A stretch of DNA of 9,694 nucleotides from an uncultured Alphaproteobacteria bacterium (GTDB lineage Bacteria; Pseudomonadota; Alphaproteobacteria; Micropepsales; Micropepsaceae): positions 1 to 9,694 of the forward strand of contig CALDFO010000562.1 of the NCBI GenBank assembly GCA_937942205.1. Reading direction: 5' to 3'. The first letter of the stretch is position 1. Every line of letters begins with the position of its first letter. The position numbers and the translations under genes are program-made. The notes beneath the pieces were generated by a model, which had not been told where the DNA came from, searched no databases, and saw nothing but the letters and a program-made list of their open reading frames with translations. Shown here piece after piece: positions 6,419-9,694 of the stretch.

Positions 6419-7349
6419 CCGGATCGAAAGCACCGCGGCCGAATGGCTGGCGCGCGAGGATCGCGGCCTGTCGCCGCAAGAGGCGCTGGCCCTGGCCCAG
6501 TGGCTGGAGGAATCCACCCTGCACCGCGTCGGCTATCTGCGCCTGAAGGCGGTATGGCAGCGCGCCGACCGGCTGTCCGCCCTGAAGGCGCCGCCGGGCC
6601 GGGCCGGACGTTTCCCCCGCGGCATCCTGCGTCCCGCCGTCTGGATGGCGGTGGCGGCATCGCTGCTGCTGACGATGGCGGGCGGCACCTGGCTGCTGTT
6701 GCGCCGTCCCGCCCAGGTCTTCGCCACCTCGGTCGGCAAGACAGAGGCGGTGCGCCTGGCCGATGGCAGCCGCATGGAACTGAATACCGATACCAAGGTG
6801 CGCGCCGACGTCACCGCGGCGCGCCGGATCGTCACGCTGGATTCGGGCGAAGTCTATTTCGATGTGGTGCATGACGACACCCGGCCTTTCACGGTCTATG
6901 CCGGAAACCGCCGCATCACCGATCTGGGCACCAAATTCGCGGTCTACCGCGCCGGTGACGATGTGCGCGTCACGGTGCATGAGGGGCGCGTGCGGGTGGA
7001 CATGCTGGGCCGGCCCGCGCTGGACACGCCGGTGGTGGCCGAAGCCGGGCACATGGTGGTGACCAAGGGCGGCGAGACCCTGCTGCTGAACAAGCCCGCC
7101 GAGGACATCGCCCGCGATCTGAGCTGGCGCCAGGGCCTGCTGGTCTTCAATCAGCAGACGCTGGCGGAGGTCGCCGACCAGTTCAACCGCTACAACAGCC
7201 GCAAGATTCAGGTGGAAGGCAGCGCGCGCAAGATCCGCATCGGCGGCAGTTTCCGCGCGGACAATATCGATGTCTTCGTGCTGTTGTTGAACCGGGGATT
7301 CGGTCTGACGGTGAAGGACCAGGGCGAGACGATACTGGTCTCGCGCTGA
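6408..7349 (+). CDS. FecR-type transmembrane sigma factor regulator
   Basis: This 313-residue inner-membrane protein passes the signal from receptor to sigma factor. The cytoplasmic N-terminal domain (about 5-60) has AAEWLARED and the region around AQWLEESTLHRVGYLRL, typical of the sigma-binding part of FecR proteins. One membrane segment lies at about 77-98. The periplasmic FecR domain follows: SVGKTEAVRLADGSRMELNT (108-127), GEVYFDV (147-153) and TDLGTKFAVY (171-180). The C-terminal part (about 240-313) has WRQGLLVFNQQTLAEVADQF and an STN-like fold, expected to contact the receptor's signalling domain. GGAAG (6396-6400) lies 7 bases before the ATG. The start sits inside the sigma gene, so translation is probably coupled. 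All parts are present, so it looks intact. Whether it acts as an anti-sigma or a pro-sigma factor cannot be told from sequence. Confidence 0.95.
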   Translation: MSSDRIESTAAEWLAREDRGLSPQEALALAQWLEESTLHRVGYLRLKAVWQRADRLSALKAPPGRAGRFPRGILRPAVWMAVAASLLLTMAGGTWLLLRRPAQVFATSVGKTEAVRLADGSRMELNTDTKVRADVTAARRIVTLDSGEVYFDVVHDDTRPFTVYAGNRRITDLGTKFAVYRAGDDVRVTVHEGRVRVDMLGRPALDTPVVAEAGHMVVTKGGETLLLNKPAEDIARDLSWRQGLLVFNQQTLAEVADQFNRYNSRKIQVEGSARKIRIGGSFRADNIDVFVLLLNRGFGLTVKDQGETILVSR

Positions 7350-7403
7350 GGCGCGTATGGCGGCCCGCCCGCCCGATAACGGCAAGAAGAGGATCGGGGC
7401 AGC

Positions 7404-9694
7404 GTGAAGTGGGGAATCGCCTGGGTCTGCGCGGCGGGTCTTCTGGCGCTGGCGCCGGATGCGTCGGCCCGCCCCGGCGATCCGGTCACCATTTCCGCCC
7501 GCCCGCTCAAGCAGGCGCTGGACGATTATATCCGCCAGTCCGGCATCCAGCTGATCTATGACGCCGACGACACCGGCGGCATCGTCAGCACCGCCGTGTA
7601 TGGGTTGCCGCCCGAGGCCGCCTTGTCCCGCCTGCTGGAGGGCACCGGCCTGGCCGCCAGCCGCGATCCCTCGGGCGCGGTGGTGATCGCCCGCGCCGCC
7701 GCGCCCGCACGCGCCATACCGGTGGGCGAGACCGTGGTGGTCACCGGCTCGCGTATCCGCATGGTCGACGAATCCCCCACCCCGGTGGTCCGGCTGGTGT
7801 CCGATCAGCTGGCGGCGACGACGCCCGGCGGCATCCCCGAAGCGCTCAACAAGATGCCGGTCTTCGCGCAGGGCGCGACGCCCAACAATCCCACCACCGG
7901 GGCCAATGGGCGCGGCGGCAACGCGCCGGGCTATTTCCTCAACCTGCGCAATCTGGGCGCGATCCGCACGCTGGTGCTGCTGGACGGCCATCGCGTGCCC
8001 GGCACCTTCTACGACACCACGGTGGATGTGGACATGCTGCCCCAGATGCTGATGCAGCGGGTGGAGGTCGTCACCGGCGGGGCCAGCGCGGTCTATGGCT
8101 CGGACGCGGTGACGGGGGTGGTCAATTTCATCCTCGATCACGATTATCGCGGCTTCAAGGCGGTGGCGCAGGGCGGCCTGTCGGGGTATGGCGACGCCAA
8201 ATCGCTGCATCTGGGCCTGGCGGGCGGCGGCGATCTGCTGGGCGGACATTTCATCTGGAGCGTGGAATACCGCAACCGCGCCGCGCTGCCCGATGCGGCG
8301 GCCCGCCCGCTGGGCGATCTGGGCACCTCGATCGTGGGGTCGGGCACCGCCGCCAGCCCCTATTACCTGGTGCACGATATCCGCCAGAGCAACACCGCGC
8401 CGGGCGGGCTGATCGTTTCGGGGCCGGGCAAGGGCCTGCAGTTCGGCAGCGACGGCAATCTGATGCCCTTCGATCCGGGCACGCCCACGCCGACGACCAA
8501 TTTCTCCACCGGCGGGGACGGCGGCATCCTGCACAATGAATATCTGCTGCCGGTCTTCGCCAACGGCCAGGCTTTCGCCCGCTACAGCCGGAGCTGGGGC
8601 GCCGTCGAGGCGCATCTGCAGGCGCGCTATGCCCAGGCCCGCAGCTTCGAGGCGGGCCAGATCTTCACCAACGTCAATGGCTCGGGCATTTCGACCAATG
8701 GGTCCAGCGCGCAGTATCCCATCACCATCCACAGCGGCAACGCCTTCCTGACGCCGGCGGCCCAGGCGGCCCTGTTCGTGCCCGGCGGGCCCGACAGCTT
8801 TCAGATGAATCGCATGGACAACGACCTGATGAGCCGGTTGAGCCTGGACCAGCATACCGGCGCGCTGGCGTTGCAGGCGGGGTTGAACGGCAGCCTGGGC
8901 GGCGACCGGCTGTGGGACTTCAACTACACCCATGGCGAGACCCGCACCCAGCTCACCAGCCGCAACAATGTGGATTCGGCGCGTTTCTATGCGGCGCTGG
9001 ACGCGGTGCGCGATCCGTCCACGGGGCGCACCGTCTGCAATGTCAGCCTGACCGCGCCCGGCGCGTTCCCCGGCTGCGTGCCGCTGAACCTGTTCGGCCA
9101 GAGCGCCACGGTGGTCAACGGCTCGAACGCCAGTTTGGCGGCGCTGGACTATGTCGGCGCCACCACCTGGTGGACGGCGCGCAACGGGCTGGACGATTTC
9201 AGCGCCAATGTCACCGGCACGGTGCTGCCGGGCTGGGCCGGTCCGATCCGGGCGGCGATGGGCGTGGAATACCGCCTGGCCAGCCTGCTTGTGACCACAT
9301 CCACTCCCGACAACAGCTTCAATCCGCAGTCGCTGCGCCTGGCGCCGCCCGGTACCTTCGCCCCCACCACGGCCTCGCCGCTGGGTGATTTTCCCCCCAC
9401 CAATCTGGCGCATTTCAAGGAGGTCCAGGCCGGGGCGCGGGGGTCGGAAAGCGTCCGCGAAGTCAATCTGGAAATGAACGCGCCGCTGCTGAAGGGGCTG
9501 CCGGGAATGGCGCTGCTGGCGGTCAACGCCGCCGCCCGCTACACCCAATATGATGTGCGCGGCACCGATCCGGTGGGCGGCGGCAGGGTGGAGCGGCGCT
9601 TTTCCGCCGGCACCTGGAAGCTGGGCGCCGAATGGCTGATCGACGATGGCTTGCGGCTGCGCGCCAGCCGGTCGCGCGACATCCGCGCGCCCAC
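7404..9694 (+). CDS. TonB-dependent outer-membrane receptor with STN signalling domain (3' end outside window)
   Basis: The frame is open from GTG 7404 to the window edge (763 full codons, no stop), so the C-terminal barrel strands are missing here. Residues 1-22 are a signal peptide ending ASA. Residues about 27-97 form an STN domain (PVTISARPLKQALDDYI onward), the part that talks to FecR. A TonB-box-like ETVVVTG is at 109-115. The plug follows, with RTLVLLDGHR (188-197) and RVEVVTGGASAVYGSDAV (219-236). The barrel continues to RASRSRDIRAP at the edge. Two cysteines around TVCN and GCVPLNLFG may close an extracellular loop. The start is supported by AGAGGA at 7388-7393 and by the signal peptide. 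It lies 54 bases after the FecR gene with no obvious promoter between. It should import a bound ligand, by analogy a ferric chelate, using TonB energy; other substrates such as cobalamin or carbohydrates cannot be excluded. Confidence 0.95.
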   Translation, partial: MKWGIAWVCAAGLLALAPDASARPGDPVTISARPLKQALDDYIRQSGIQLIYDADDTGGIVSTAVYGLPPEAALSRLLEGTGLAASRDPSGAVVIARAAAPARAIPVGETVVVTGSRIRMVDESPTPVVRLVSDQLAATTPGGIPEALNKMPVFAQGATPNNPTTGANGRGGNAPGYFLNLRNLGAIRTLVLLDGHRVPGTFYDTTVDVDMLPQMLMQRVEVVTGGASAVYGSDAVTGVVNFILDHDYRGFKAVAQGGLSGYGDAKSLHLGLAGGGDLLGGHFIWSVEYRNRAALPDAAARPLGDLGTSIVGSGTAASPYYLVHDIRQSNTAPGGLIVSGPGKGLQFGSDGNLMPFDPGTPTPTTNFSTGGDGGILHNEYLLPVFANGQAFARYSRSWGAVEAHLQARYAQARSFEAGQIFTNVNGSGISTNGSSAQYPITIHSGNAFLTPAAQAALFVPGGPDSFQMNRMDNDLMSRLSLDQHTGALALQAGLNGSLGGDRLWDFNYTHGETRTQLTSRNNVDSARFYAALDAVRDPSTGRTVCNVSLTAPGAFPGCVPLNLFGQSATVVNGSNASLAALDYVGATTWWTARNGLDDFSANVTGTVLPGWAGPIRAAMGVEYRLASLLVTTSTPDNSFNPQSLRLAPPGTFAPTTASPLGDFPPTNLAHFKEVQAGARGSESVREVNLEMNAPLLKGLPGMALLAVNAAARYTQYDVRGTDPVGGGRVERRFSAGTWKLGAEWLIDDGLRLRASRSRDIRAP

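Noticed and set aside
6384..9548. A 1054-codon open frame on the minus strand
   Set aside because: It is antisense to the FecR and receptor genes, which have clear family motifs throughout. The long opening follows from G/C-biased third codon positions.

Overview
The window is GC-rich, densely packed bacterial DNA with strongly G/C-biased third codon positions. It carries a TonB-dependent receptor with its FecI/FecR pair and an ABC exporter, and its proteins look alphaproteobacterial. The style of the receptor (plug motif ETVVVTGSRI, a CVPLNLFG segment, the DIRAP motif) recalls Caulobacterales, Sphingomonadales and related orders. That placement is a judgement from protein style, not from a database search. 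I see no rRNA, tRNA, CRISPR array, insertion sequence or phage gene.

Layout. (1) Positions 38-3565, plus strand, hold a four-gene unit: a TetR-family repressor, a lipoprotein membrane fusion protein, an ABC ATPase and an ABC-2 type permease. Each junction overlaps by 4 bases, so translation is probably coupled. The order matches E. coli cecR(ybiH)-ybhG-ybhF-ybhS-ybhR, but with a single ATP-binding domain and one permease instead of two. A perfect-arm inverted repeat just before the repressor is a likely autoregulatory operator. (2) Positions 3577-4920, minus strand, hold an APC-superfamily amino acid permease that converges on the exporter with 11 bases between. (3) Positions 4921-5113 are a divergent intergenic region. 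It has a good promoter for the permease and, between that promoter's -35 and -10, a striking 23-base dyad that partly resembles a Fur box. (4) Positions 5114-5614 encode a small protein I do not recognise. (5) Positions 5831 to the right edge hold a complete cell-surface signalling cassette: a FecI-type sigma factor, a FecR-type membrane regulator overlapping it by 11 bases, and a TonB-dependent receptor with an N-terminal STN signalling domain. The receptor starts at GTG 7404 and is cut off by the window edge.

How the genes work together. In the first unit the repressor probably senses a small molecule and controls a pump that moves it, or a related compound, across the envelope. In the last unit, ligand bound at the outer membrane is expected to pass a signal through the STN domain to FecR. 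FecR would then release or activate the sigma factor to raise receptor expression. The ligand cannot be named from the sequence. The permease and the small protein between these systems have no clear link to either, except that the shared regulatory dyad may control one or both of them.
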